Source: Nansenia antarctica
Lineage: Eukaryota; Chordata; Actinopteri; Argentiniformes; Microstomatidae
Assembly (NCBI GenBank): GCA_963989245.1
Contig: OZ022348.1
Coordinates: 32,131,305-32,195,304 of the forward strand
Direction: 5' to 3'
DNA: 64,000 bases
Numbering within the stretch: the stretch's first letter is position 1; every line of letters begins with the position of its first letter. The notes under the pieces were generated by a model. That model made no database searches. It was given only the letters and a program-made list of their open reading frames with translations, and was not told the origin of the DNA. This document shows, piece after piece, positions 54,761 to 64,000 of this stretch. Position numbers and translations under genes: made by a program.

Positions 54761-54785
54761 GTCTCTCTCTCCCTCCCTCCCCCTC
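54689..54785. repeat. (CT)n microsatellite
   Basis: About 42 CT units and a CCCT-rich end, in intron 6. Confidence 0.95.
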
Positions 54786-55362
54786 TCTCGTGCAGCACTA
54801 TTGTCTACCACTCATTGTCATTCACAGTGTTTTGGGGAGAGAATGGATTAGATCATCACTTCTGCTTTAAGGTGACAGTGGAAATCAGGCTTTTTATTAG
54901 CAAATGAATATCTGTCTGGCCAGAGAGGGGCTCCCTCAGGGAAGGCTCTTTACCCGGGGGGTCGATTAAGATGCAGAGCTCAGTGAGGGCTGAGGGAGGG
55001 GGATGCGGTCCTAGCTATCCATCACATAAAGCCGTCCAAGCTGATGAGAAACAGTGTGATTAATTGAAGGGATCAAATGGGACGATCTAATGTCTAACAG
55101 GGCACTCTAATCTCGCCGTGACACACACATTTAATCATGAACATGACGGTACAGAGGAACAAAAATGTTTTCATTTCACCTTGACAATGAAGGGTGTGAA
55201 CGGTGTTATTGTTTGGATACAGTTACAGTACAGTCCATAATCGTATTGGAGGCCTAATGGCAAATGAACTAGCTCTGGAACTTATTAAAGGTACAGTGTA
55301 TGGCTTTTTGCTTGTTTCACTGGTGGTGTTTTTCATTGTTTGATTTGTGTCTCTCTCCCCAG

Positions 55363-55393
55363 TACGGTGGATGAGTATTCTCCTCACAGAAAG
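55363..55393 (+). CDS. rapgef5: rapgef5 exon 7 (31-nt microexon)
   Basis: Acceptor ctctctccccag, donor aag|gtaaga. Codes for (H)TVDEYSPHRK, a RAPGEF5 hallmark following the REM domain. Phase 2 in, 0 out. The tiny size makes it easy to miss. Confidence 0.9.
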
Positions 55394-55625
55394 GTAAGAA
55401 ACACAACCCTGCCCTACACAAAGGGCTATTGTCCAGTAAATTATGTACTTAGACCTTTTGACAAGGTCTTTTTTTTTAAGGAATTATTTGAATGTGCCTA
55501 ATGTGGCTTTAAGACAATTGTTCTCTCATTTCCTGTGTAAGTCAGAGCTTCAGTCCTGTTCCAAAGGTAGCATGTTCTCATTCTATATGAATGGGCTCTG
55601 AATTCCATGTATTTCCTCCATTTAG

Positions 55626-55704
55626 AGCAAAGCCCTTTTCCACCAATTGAGCTTTAAAGAAAACGGGCTCCAGCCCAGAGGAACACAAAGGGAGACCCAG
55701 GAAG
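55626..55704 (+). CDS. rapgef5: rapgef5 exon 8 (REM-RA linker)
   Basis: Acceptor ctccatttag; SKALFHQLSFKENGLQPRGT then QRETQE; donor g|gtgagt, phase 1. The KALFHQ motif is shared by RAPGEF5 and Epac-like relatives. Confidence 0.92.
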
Positions 55705-56376
55705 GTGAGTCGTAAAAACATCTCTTCCTTCACACATTCTTCATACCCTACGTTGTTTCTAGAGTCTGTGAGCATTTACATACGGTACAGTACATTTCAA
55801 GCCATTTAAGGTAACGCAGTAAACACTCAACAATAGAATAGAGTTTTTGAACAATGAATTCCCAATACTTCCCAGAAGCATTTGCATGTTCTAATAGAAC
55901 AGCTCGAACTACGTTGTCCATAAAACAATCATCCCCAGATGCTCCTCAGACAGTATGACGACTGAACCTTTCCACTGTGGTACAATCTGTTGTTTCTGTT
56001 GCTTCTCTGACTGGTGAAATCATAAAACAGATATGATGCCTATTAGGGATGTACCCAAATGCAAATACATTATTCAGAAAAGCACAAATAATGAGATGCA
56101 GATGCTACCTGAAGTTATTATTCCGAAAAAAAAGCCATGATTGACATGTCTGTGTGTCAGCCATTATGTTTCTTCAAACCGGTTCAGATAAAAATGCCCA
56201 GTATGAGAATGTGGAAATATATTTCATAATTAATGATAATGCCAATATAATGTTGTATTAGAATTAATGTAAGGATTTAACCTGACTTCTGGTATAAACC
56301 ACGGCCACTTCAGGTCTTCTATCCAAATACAGATACAGACAGATCATTTTGTAGGTTGAACAGATCCAGATCCAGA

Positions 56377-56518
56377 TAATGACATCTCTACCCCTAATGC
56401 TAATGCTAATGACATCTCTACCCCTAATGCTAATGACATCTCTACCCCTAATGATAATGACATCTCTACCCCTAATGCTAATGATAATGACATCTCTACC
56501 CCTAATGCTAATGCAGAT
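56377..56518. repeat. Minisatellite in intron 8
   Basis: Five units of aatgacatctctacccctaa followed by zero to two tgcta/tgata hexamer-type repeats, ending 33 bases before the exon 9 acceptor. Confidence 0.93.
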
Positions 56519-56550
56519 GCCAGTGATTCCGACATGTCTTTGTCTCTCAG

Positions 56551-56700
56551 TGCTGTGCCATGTATATGTGACCATGGACTCGTACCTGAGTGTGAGGACC
56601 CAGTCTGGGGTGGTGGCAGGGGAGCTGCTGCAGACCGTGGCAGAGAGGATGGAGGTCCCTCAGGAGAGCCTGGTCCTGGTGGCTGTCACCTACCCTGGAG
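56551..56700 (+). CDS. rapgef5: rapgef5 exon 9 (RA domain, first part)
   Basis: Acceptor ttgtctctcag; (V)LCHVYVTMDSYLSVRTQSG, VVAGELLQTVAERMEVPQES, LVLVAVTYPG; donor g|gtaaac, phase 1. The ubiquitin-like fold pattern (two strands, helix, strand) fits the RA domain. Confidence 0.92.
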
Positions 56701-56899
56701 GTAAACACCAAGTGTATCCTTATGGTGGATGTTGTAGGAAGAATGCCATGGCCACACAGGACTTTGCTCTTCTCTGTCTTTTTACTGGTATGAGAATCAC
56801 TAAACAGTCATGAGGGTTCATGTAACTGTGATATAATTGCCATAAAATACAGAAGAGAAATAAAGAAAGTGAGTGCAGAGGGCTAGGTCTCGCTACGGC

Positions 56900-57655
56900 A
56901 TCCAAAGGACGCAAACTAGACAATATATTATATTTATGAAATCTTAACACATTTTTTTTGAGGGACCCCCAATTGTTGTATTGGTATTGTAAATTGTAAT
57001 TATTATGAATTATTATTATTATTATTAATGTACCTGGTTATGTTACAGTAGAGAAACAAAAAACAGTTACCAAAACTGAGTATTTACTAGCTAAGATTGG
57101 CAAAAGATTGGCGTGGTGCAACTGAAATTAGTAAACAACTAGTTTGAAACTAGCTAGTAACAGCTTACTAGGGGTTTAGTAACTACTAAATGCCTGCATT
57201 TAGCAATGCCTTATGCCAAATTGGTGCAACCCAGTCCAGTAGGCTACCAGATACGATGTTGTAATGTATGCACATATTTTGCTACCACGGTTGCCAGACG
57301 GAATTGACAATGTCCAGCCCAACCGGTCTAAAAGCTGCCGAATCCACCCGTCCAGTGTGACCAAAAGTAGCCTAATCTGGCAACACTGCTTGCTATGTTC
57401 TTGCAGCTCGCGTGAACACAGGTTCTTCCATCAGCGCTCGCCTGCCGCTTCGATTGCAGACTCAAGTTAACGCGCGTGCAGAAAGATGCCACGAAACTCA
57501 TGTCCGGTAGCTTTCTTTCAAGGAATTAAAAAAATAAAAGTCCCGTAAAACAATTGTTATTTCTCGCCGTGAGAAATTGAGGTGCGGAGTGAGAGTGTGA
57601 GAACTGGTTGAAATGCGTGAGTCTCACGGCGATTGTGTGAGACTTGGCAGCTCTG
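56900..57655. mobile_element. Truncated inverted copy of hAT element A
   Basis: Reverse complement of parts of 2743-4999, ending gagacttggcagctctg near 57653, which corresponds to that element's left terminus. It lacks the nested hAT B, so it shows the empty site around tggaagaa (here near 57424). The opposite terminus is missing. Confidence 0.8.
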
Positions 57656-58045
57656 TACGGTAGCTAGCTTAGGTTTATCACAAAAATATCACTCAAACGG
57701 AACAAATACTGCTGCTAACTTTCAAATAATATAGTAATTGTGCGTTAATACATATTATCTCTTATTATACAACAGTTAGTTCCGACCAAGTAATTTGATT
57801 GGACAAGAGGCATTCCATGAGTGCACTGGGACTTTTAACTATATGTATCTCTCCGAAATGACCGTTAATACAAAGTAGCTAGCCTGCAGATGTTTGTGTT
57901 CAGGTAACTAGGCAACAGTCCAGTTGCGGAACTACTTTTTGTTGACGGAGACAAAATAAATGATTAAATAAACAAACAAATCATAATCTGTTGTCACTTA
58001 TTACTGTTAACTAATAAATTGCGCTGTAGAACTGTTGTATAAAAG
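57656..58045. other. Intron 9 sequence, repeat-derived
   Basis: Includes tgattggacaagaggcattc, the inverse of a block near 14526, so it is at least partly a dispersed repeat; no boundaries established. Confidence 0.4.
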
Positions 58046-58193
58046 CAATATCACACTCGAGGTCGTGCTGTTATACTGAATATCAGCACGGCTGTGATTG
58101 TCTTCTACTCGGCCTGCCGCCTCGTACCTACGACCCAATCACAGCCGTGCTGATATTCAGTATAACAGCACTCCCTCTCCTGTGATATTGCTT
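58043..58193. repeat. Foldback element with perfect 36-bp inner arms
   Basis: 58065-58100 is the exact reverse complement of 58136-58171, with a 35-bp loop. The outer 13 bases (aagcaatatcaca, 58043-58055) also pair with 58181-58193. A single-stranded copy would form a roughly 150-nt hairpin. MITE-like. Confidence 0.93.
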
Positions 58194-58459
58194 AATTTAC
58201 AAATCCATTCTAAACCATTAACCATATAATTATTCGTTCTGACAATTTCTCACGCACCCACCTCAGAACATGATATATGTTCTGCTGAGGCAAGAACGGG
58301 AAGAGAAAATCTGCAGTTAGATGCTCAACCCACCAGGTGGCTCTAAAACAATAAAACAGAACTATGTTGTAGAAATTCATACACAGCATTTCTAACTCTG
58401 TTACACCAGAGCACAGAGGGGTCTGGTCATTCACTCTGCTGTCTTCTTGTCTTCCTCCA

Positions 58460-59414
58460 CAGTACATACAGTACATACAGTACATACAGTACATACAGTA
58501 CACACAGTACATACAGTACACACAGTACATACAGTACATACAGTACATACAGTACATACAGTACATACAGTACATACAGTACATACAGTACACACAGTAC
58601 ATACAGTACATACAGTACATACAGTACATACAGTACATACAGTACATACAGTACACACAGTACATACAGTACATACAGTACACACAGTACATACAGTACA
58701 CACAGTACATACAGTACATACAGTACATACAGTACATACAGTACACAGTACACACAGTACACACAGTACATACAGTACATACAGTACACACAGTACATAC
58801 AGTACATACAGTACATACAGTACATACAGTACACACAGTACATACAGTACACACAGTACATACAGTACACACAGTACACACAGTACACACAGTACATACA
58901 GTACACACAGTACATACAGTACACACAGTACATACAGTACATACAGTACACACAGTACACACAGTACATACAGTACATACAGTACACACAGTACACACAG
59001 TACATACAGTACATACAGTACACACAGTACACACAGTACATACAGTACATACAGTACATACAGTACATACAGTACACACAGTACACACAGTACACACAGT
59101 ACACACAGTACATACAGTACACACAGTACATACAGTACATACAGTACACACAGTACATACAGTACATACAGTACATACAGTACACACAGTACACACAGTA
59201 CACACAGTACACACAGTACACACAGTACACACAGTACATACAGTACATACAGTACACACAGTACATACAGTACATACAGTACATACAGTACACACAGTAC
59301 ATACAGTACACACAGTACATACAGTACATACAGTACATACAGTACATACAGTACACACAGTACATACAGTACACACAGTACACACAGTACACACAGTACA
59401 CACAGTACATACAG
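58460..59414. repeat. 9-bp satellite, about 106 units
   Basis: Uninterrupted array of cagtacata and cagtacaca (two variants differing at one base) over 955 bp. One shortened 7-bp unit near 58741 shifts the register. Because the unit is 9 bp, four frames stay open for about 330-400 codons (TVC, VYCMYC, LYVLCV and VHT/STH repeats); these are not genes. Confidence 0.98.
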
Positions 59415-59739
59415 CTCTGAAAGCACATGACTGGCTGAGCTAGTGCTTCTACTGATACCAGTCATCCATTGACCTGAATGTTTTCCCAATGACCAAACAT
59501 TCTATTCTCGGGGGTTATATGAATAAGTGAAATTCTGCAGATTGGGAAAGTGAGTGAAAAGGAACACTGCAGTCCTGCATGTCAAAGTCAAACGTTCTCT
59601 ATTATCAGCAACAGAAATGAGTCACTGGGGTAGAGCAGAACGCAGCACAGAGGGCTTATCTCCAGTAGATAGCAGGTGACAGGCTGGCTGACATATTTCT
59701 AATGGCTTTAATCTCTGTGTGTGATGTTTCTCTCTTCAG

Positions 59740-59837
59740 AGAAGCTGGTCCTCCAGCCCCAGGACAAGGTCTACTCTGACTCGCTGACAGCAGTGGGGAG
59801 ACTGCATGTGTGCAGGAAGGACCTGAGTGAAATCACG
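59740..59837 (+). CDS. rapgef5: rapgef5 exon 10 (RA domain, second part)
   Basis: Acceptor tttctctcttcag; (E)KLVLQPQDKVYSDSLTAVG then RLHVCRKDLSEIT; donor acg|gtagga, phase 0. Completes the RA-like domain; R-(L/I)-x-V-x-R-K-D-L is characteristic of RAPGEF5. Confidence 0.92.
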
Positions 59838-60412
59838 GTAGGAATCACAATGAGTTGAATGAATCCCAATGTTCCAATGTATGTACAGAAAATTAAGAAT
59901 GTAATAGATGATATACTGTTCTCAGACCGTTGAAGGTTATAACACTATAAAAGCATACCTATCTAATCATTAAGCTTATCAAGATGTTGTTGTCCTAATA
60001 CTTCATGTATATTCTGACATGAACCTGAGGTTTTAATCCTTTTTAAAATTGTTTATTACACACAATCCGCTCTCCTTCACCCGCCCCTTTGAACAATAAA
60101 AACAATTTAAAAAGCAAAAGTAAATACATAATAAATGAATTCAAATAATATTTGTTTTTGTTTGTTTAAATAAAACAAAAATAAAAAATATATATAATTT
60201 AAAAATTCAATAAATAATAATAAGAATAATAATGACAAACAACACTCTTGAAAGGAACCCAGACAGTACAGAAAATAAATAAATAAAAATGATGCAGCCA
60301 GGGACCGCTGAAGTGTGTTGATAAGATGGGGCTGACAAAACACCAAGTTTTCCATAACCAGACCGATGAGTTCCATGTCACCTACACAAATGAAAAGATC
60401 CCTGCAACCAAC

Positions 60413-60535
60413 AAGAGTACCAACCAACAGGAGTACCAACCAACAAGAGTACCAACCAACAAGAGTACCAACAAGAGTACCACAGTACCACAGAGTACCA
60501 CACCTACAGTACCACACCTACAGTACCACACCTAC
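60413..60535. repeat. Short compound tandem repeat
   Basis: Units of gagtaccaaccaaca followed by acagtaccacaccta. Confidence 0.85.
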
Positions 60536-60639
60536 AGGAAACTGACTCCCATACTATGTAACCTCACTCAAGGGACAATGATGACCGCAGTCCATCTGCA
60601 TATAGTTAATGTTGGCCAGTGTGTGAAAAATGTATTAGA

Positions 60640-61250
60640 GGATCCTTACATTTAATTTTCTCCAAATGTAAAAAGGACAGACCATCCCAGCCATGACGTG
60701 GTGGATGGGGGAGACTCTGTCACTCTGCCTTCCTGTGCAAAACTATCCTCCTGCGGGCAATCATCGAGGCAAAGGACACAACATGAATTCGTTTTTTTGG
60801 TTAAGACCACATCCTCCTCAGGGATCCCAAAAATGAGGGCAAGGTAAAATAGTCTCCAGAGCCTCAGAGAGTGTAGGGTTAGGTTTTCAAAGTAGTGTTT
60901 CGTCTCCAGGAGCAAGCTTCTTTGGGCTTAGATTTTAAAGTAATTTCATAGTCTATAGGGGCATGATCTGAAATTATCTGAAAAGATCTGAAATTATCTG
61001 AAAAGATCTGAAATGATCTGAAATGATCTGAAATGGTTGTATCAGAGTACTCGGCTGAGGTCAGAGAAGGTAATAGGGCCTTATCAAAGAAAAACTCATC
61101 TATGCGTCTATCTATGTAGGAGTGATGGATATGAGACTTAGTGATGTAGGAGTGTGTAGGAGTGATGGATATGAGACTTAGTGATTTGAGTAAGAGAACT
61201 GTTTGTCTGTAGGGTGCAGACATGTCCACGGGTCCCCCCCACATTATATC
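60640..61250 (-). pseudogene. L1-like endonuclease/RT relic
   Basis: On the - strand: RIDEFFFDKALLPSLTSAEY then ISDHAPIDYEITLKSK and CSWRRNTTL, the end of an L1 endonuclease (the ISDH active-site block). It runs, after a large internal loss, into a stretch ending STTSWLGWSVLF, similar to the C-terminus of L1 ORF2. A local expansion of gatctgaaat-type units at 60970-61035 splits the ISDH region. Confidence 0.6.
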
Positions 61251-61539
61251 CATCTTGGTGGATGATCTAAATATCGTCTTGCCTCAGTCTGAATGTTTTG
61301 AATCTGCGTGCGTGTCTGATACTGCTGCTGCCGTGTTAAAAACAGAAGTAAAACAAGGAGTGGATTTCTGGATATGGGCAATCCCCTACTCATAAAGTGG
61401 AACGGATTTGATTGTGAAGCAATGAAAATAACGCTGACCAGTCATGCAACATATTTTTGATGGCAAATGTGGGGGGTCCAAACGACCTTGTTTCAAAGGT
61501 GGGGGGGACACGTCCCCCCCCAAATATATGGTGGTGACG

Positions 61540-61705
61540 CCCATGGTCTTGAATCTGATGCGAGCTGCTATTGGGAGCCAGTGAAGGGTGCGAAGGAGGG
61601 GGGTGTCATGAGAACATTTGGGGAGTTAAAACACCAGACGGGAAGCAGCGTTCTGGATGAGCTGCAGAGGTCTGATGGCGGAGCGGGGAGCCCAACAGAA
61701 GAATA
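61540..61705. repeat. Dispersed L2-like 3' UTR relic
   Basis: Reads gaatctgatgcgagctgcta, gggagccagtgaagggtg and ttctggatgagctgcagagg, a block that recurs in fish L2-derived repeats. Confidence 0.5.
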
Positions 61706-62435
61706 TTGAAGGGGATTTTAGCACATTCTTTTGGGCCACTACCCACACGGTTAGCTGTGTTGCTCATTCCACAAATTCATGATCCTTACAAGTTGTACCT
61801 CGGTGTAAAGGTGAATAATCAGGCTTTCCAACCATATAAAATACAACACCAATTGGTATTATTGACTGCCAGCCATGTTCAGAGCGGAGAGCTCCACACT
61901 GCCAGACTTTTGGGGCATTTTCGCTGAACTTTGAAGACCCACCAAATATTGACTTTTCGGACTACATAAACATTGAACATATCTACCAAAACTTTAGACT
62001 CTCTTCTTTCATCAGAAAAAGAAAGTTTGTTTCTAGCCTCTTTGAGTGTTTAGAAATCGGCCGTAGAACATAGGGTGGTTTCAGCAAAAACACCTGATTT
62101 TGACCAATAAACAGAGAAAACGAGCTTTTTCTGCAGAACTTATTTTATTTTTATTTTTTTCTGCACTTTTTCTGTATCATCCGACTCTGAACTGTTTGAA
62201 GAGTAGCGCGATGGCCGCAATGCTCCGCACCGCAATGCTCCGCGCCGCGTTTGGCACATACCCTGATCCGTTTCGCCATTACTACAACCCACAGCAAGCC
62301 ACTTCCTTCTCCAGGCTTTTATCGAACTACTGCCCCCATCTGGGACCGAAATACATGACACCCAAGTCTGAAATTCACTCACTAGGTGTAGAACATGTCA
62401 ATAACGCGATCCCCGCGAAAAAAGAAAAAAAAAAT

Positions 62436-62516
62436 CTATAAGACGCCAATTGGCGTCTTTGGCAGTCAACGTTACTATTCTATAAGACGCCAATTGGCGT
62501 CTTTGGCAGTCAATGA
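62436..62516. repeat. Duplicated 44-bp unit with perfect 20-bp palindromes
   Basis: aagacgccaattggcgtctt occurs at 62440-62459 and again at 62484-62503; both are perfect palindromes and both are followed by tggcagtcaa. Possibly the end of a DNA transposon. Confidence 0.9.
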
Positions 62517-62769
62517 GTTAAAGGGGAGGAACAATCGACCGAAATAACGTTTCCAACATTTTTTGAGGAGTTTATATATAGAAAATACAACCATGTGCCC
62601 TTAGAATATACAATTAAAGAGTACTGCTGCAGCTCCTAAACCACAATGTAACTTCATAGTTCGGAAAAAGGAAGTCCCATTTTAATTATCTTATCTGAGA
62701 TTGATATAAGTAAATACATACCCATAAAGATCTTATCATTATCTTATTCTATAATGTTTCTCTCACCAG

Positions 62770-62892
62770 AACCCTTTCACAGACAATGCAGAGAAACAAC
62801 AGAGGTCGGCTCACATTTTAAGCATGAACACGTGGGATGTGGCAGTCGCTCTCACCAACTTTGACTGGAGTATATTCAACTCAATACACGAG
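62770..62892 (+). CDS. rapgef5: rapgef5 exon 11 (start of CDC25 GEF domain)
   Basis: Acceptor ttctctcaccag; NPFTDNAEKQQRSAHILSMN then TWDVAVALTNFDWSIFNSIH; donor gag|gtgggc, phase 0, 41 codons. Confidence 0.93.
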
Positions 62893-63068
62893 GTGGGCCT
62901 CGGGTTTTGCATATTTTCGCTATCACTGATTTGTATAATCTCTGAGCTTGATTTACTTATTAGTTCTTAGTTACTTCTAATTAATTACTACTAATTAGTT
63001 CTAGATAACATCTGTGAGGGGATTTAACTTCCAAATAACACAAACAGATGTCTCTTTGCTCTTCACAG

Positions 63069-63247
63069 CAAGAGCTGGTGTATTTCACATTCAGCCGCCA
63101 TGCCGGCAGCGGCCACACGGTGGCGCTGGAGTTGCTGCTGCAGCGCTGCAACGAGGTCCAGCTGTGGGTGATGACCGAGGTGCTGCTGTGCCCCACTCTC
63201 TGCAAACGTGTCCAACTCATCAAGAAGTTCATCAAGACTGCTGCACA
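63069..63247 (+). CDS. rapgef5: rapgef5 exon 12 (CDC25 GEF domain)
   Basis: Acceptor ttgctcttcacag; QELVYFTFSRHAGSGHTVAL, ELLLQRCNEVQLWVMTEVLL, then KRVQLIKKFIKTAA; donor ca|gtaaga, phase 2. N-E-V-Q-x-W-V-x-T-E is the first structurally conserved region of Ras-family GEF domains. Confidence 0.95.
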
Positions 63248-63576
63248 GTAAGATGTCCCTCTCCTCTTTGACCACAAAGCAGCAATCACCATGACAGTAT
63301 GAGTACTGTGAACATATAGACGAAAGAGGATGGTGCTGTTGTCCAAGTTTCTGTTACAGAGCCAGCTGATCCATTTCACTATACGGTAGCTGCCCTGTAC
63401 CTGACCCTCTGCACTAGAGATGAAACCTTTATGAAACCATCAACTTTACATTGGCGTGCTGCCCCCTCTTGTGGTGGACGAAGGAATAACACCTATGACT
63501 GTGTGTGTTGTACTGTACAAGTATCTTTGTATGCAGCTTGAGGTCACAGCATGTGTCCATCGTTTCCCTCCCATAG

Positions 63577-63667
63577 CTGTAAAGCACAGAGGGACCTCAA
63601 CTCCTTCTTCGCCATCATTATGGGCCTGAACACCGCAGCAGTCAGTCGACTCAACCAGACATGGGAG
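63577..63667 (+). CDS. rapgef5: rapgef5 exon 13 (CDC25 GEF domain)
   Basis: Acceptor cctcccatag; (H)CKAQRDLNSFFAIIMGLNT then AAVSRLNQTWE; donor gag|gtaagg, phase 0. L-N-S-F-x-A-I-x-x-G-L is the second conserved region, containing the residues that open the nucleotide site of Rap. Confidence 0.95.
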
Positions 63668-63678
63668 GTAAGGAGAGT

Positions 63679-63680
<2 letters not shown>

Positions 63681-63728
<48 letters not shown>
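63681..63728. repeat. (GT)n microsatellite in intron 13
   Basis: About 24 GT units filling a third of the 147-nt intron. Confidence 0.92.
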
Positions 63729-63729
<1 letters not shown>

Positions 63730-63814
63730 TGATGGAGCGGTAAAGGCTATAGCTCATCAAAGCAGCTGTGCTTCTTATTGCGTCAGATCAGGAAACTGTT
63801 TTTCTTTCAAACAG

Positions 63815-63865
63815 AAGGTTCCAGGGAAATTCAAGAAACTCTTTTCAGAGCTGGAGATGATGACA
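63815..63865 (+). CDS. rapgef5: rapgef5 exon 14 (last exon in window)
   Basis: Acceptor tttctttcaaacag; KVPGKFKKLFSELEMMT; donor aca|gtaagt, phase 0. The GEF domain is incomplete here; the remaining exons lie beyond the right edge. Confidence 0.93.
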
Positions 63866-64000
63866 GTAAGTATGTTTTCCTTGTTGTCCGTGTGTTGGAC
63901 CAGTTAATTGTTGAATACACTTTGAATATTGCTTTGGTTGGCGCCATTCTAAATGTGTTTCCTCAGGTGAGCTAATAAAAGCATCAGGCTTGATTAGCAT

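Noticed and set aside
58210..59489. Long open frames (330-397 codons) of Cys/Tyr/Val or His/Ser/Thr repeats
   Set aside because: They are the necessary product of a 9-bp satellite that happens to lack stop codons in several frames; no start context, domain or splice evidence.

Overview
The window is vertebrate nuclear DNA, almost certainly from a teleost fish. It carries spliced exons with vertebrate splice sites, fish-type tRNA-derived SINEs, Tc1 and hAT DNA transposons, L2/Rex1-like and L1-like LINE pieces, a Ty3/gypsy element, and very long dinucleotide tracts. No prokaryotic features are present. I do not narrow the species further.

The only host gene I can support is a Rap guanine-nucleotide exchange factor on the + strand. 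I identify it as rapgef5 (MR-GEF/GFR) by conceptual splicing. Fourteen exons lie between 27050 and 63865, and the gene runs off the right edge inside its catalytic domain. The phases of all exons agree: the short form gives 525 uninterrupted codons and the long form 520. The order is an N-terminal part with two alternative versions, a REM (RasGEF-N) domain (35918-53165), a linker, an RA-like domain (56551-59837) and the CDC25-type GEF domain (62770 onwards). Exons 1 and 2 read like a remnant of the end of an Epac cyclic-nucleotide-binding domain. They can splice to an internal acceptor at 35918. A second start at 35577 gives the short form with an acidic N-terminus. The intron between exons 4 and 5 has all the hallmarks of a minor-spliceosome (U12) AT-AC intron.

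Left third (1-27000): no host gene recognised. It is a transposon graveyard with several exactly bounded hAT-type elements: 2743-4999 with 2933-3830 nested inside; 10527-11812; 11984-14004 nested in a Tc1 element at 11906-16357; and 16652-19968, which itself contains a LINE. A frame-broken THAP exon, a YqaJ-linked type exon, foldback elements and three minisatellites are also here.

Middle (27000-52000): exons 1-3 and the 16-kb third intron. The intron contains a structurally complete Ty3/gypsy element (39215-43676; 153-bp LTRs differing at one base; 5-bp target duplication), a 5'-truncated Rex1-like LINE (about 45666-48520), a SINE with a 16-bp target duplication (48752-48930), and long GT/GA/CT arrays.

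Right (52000-64000): exons 4-14, closely spaced at both ends. Intron 9 holds a 955-bp satellite of a 9-bp unit and two inverted-repeat elements; intron 10 holds LINE relics and a pair of perfect 20-bp palindromes.
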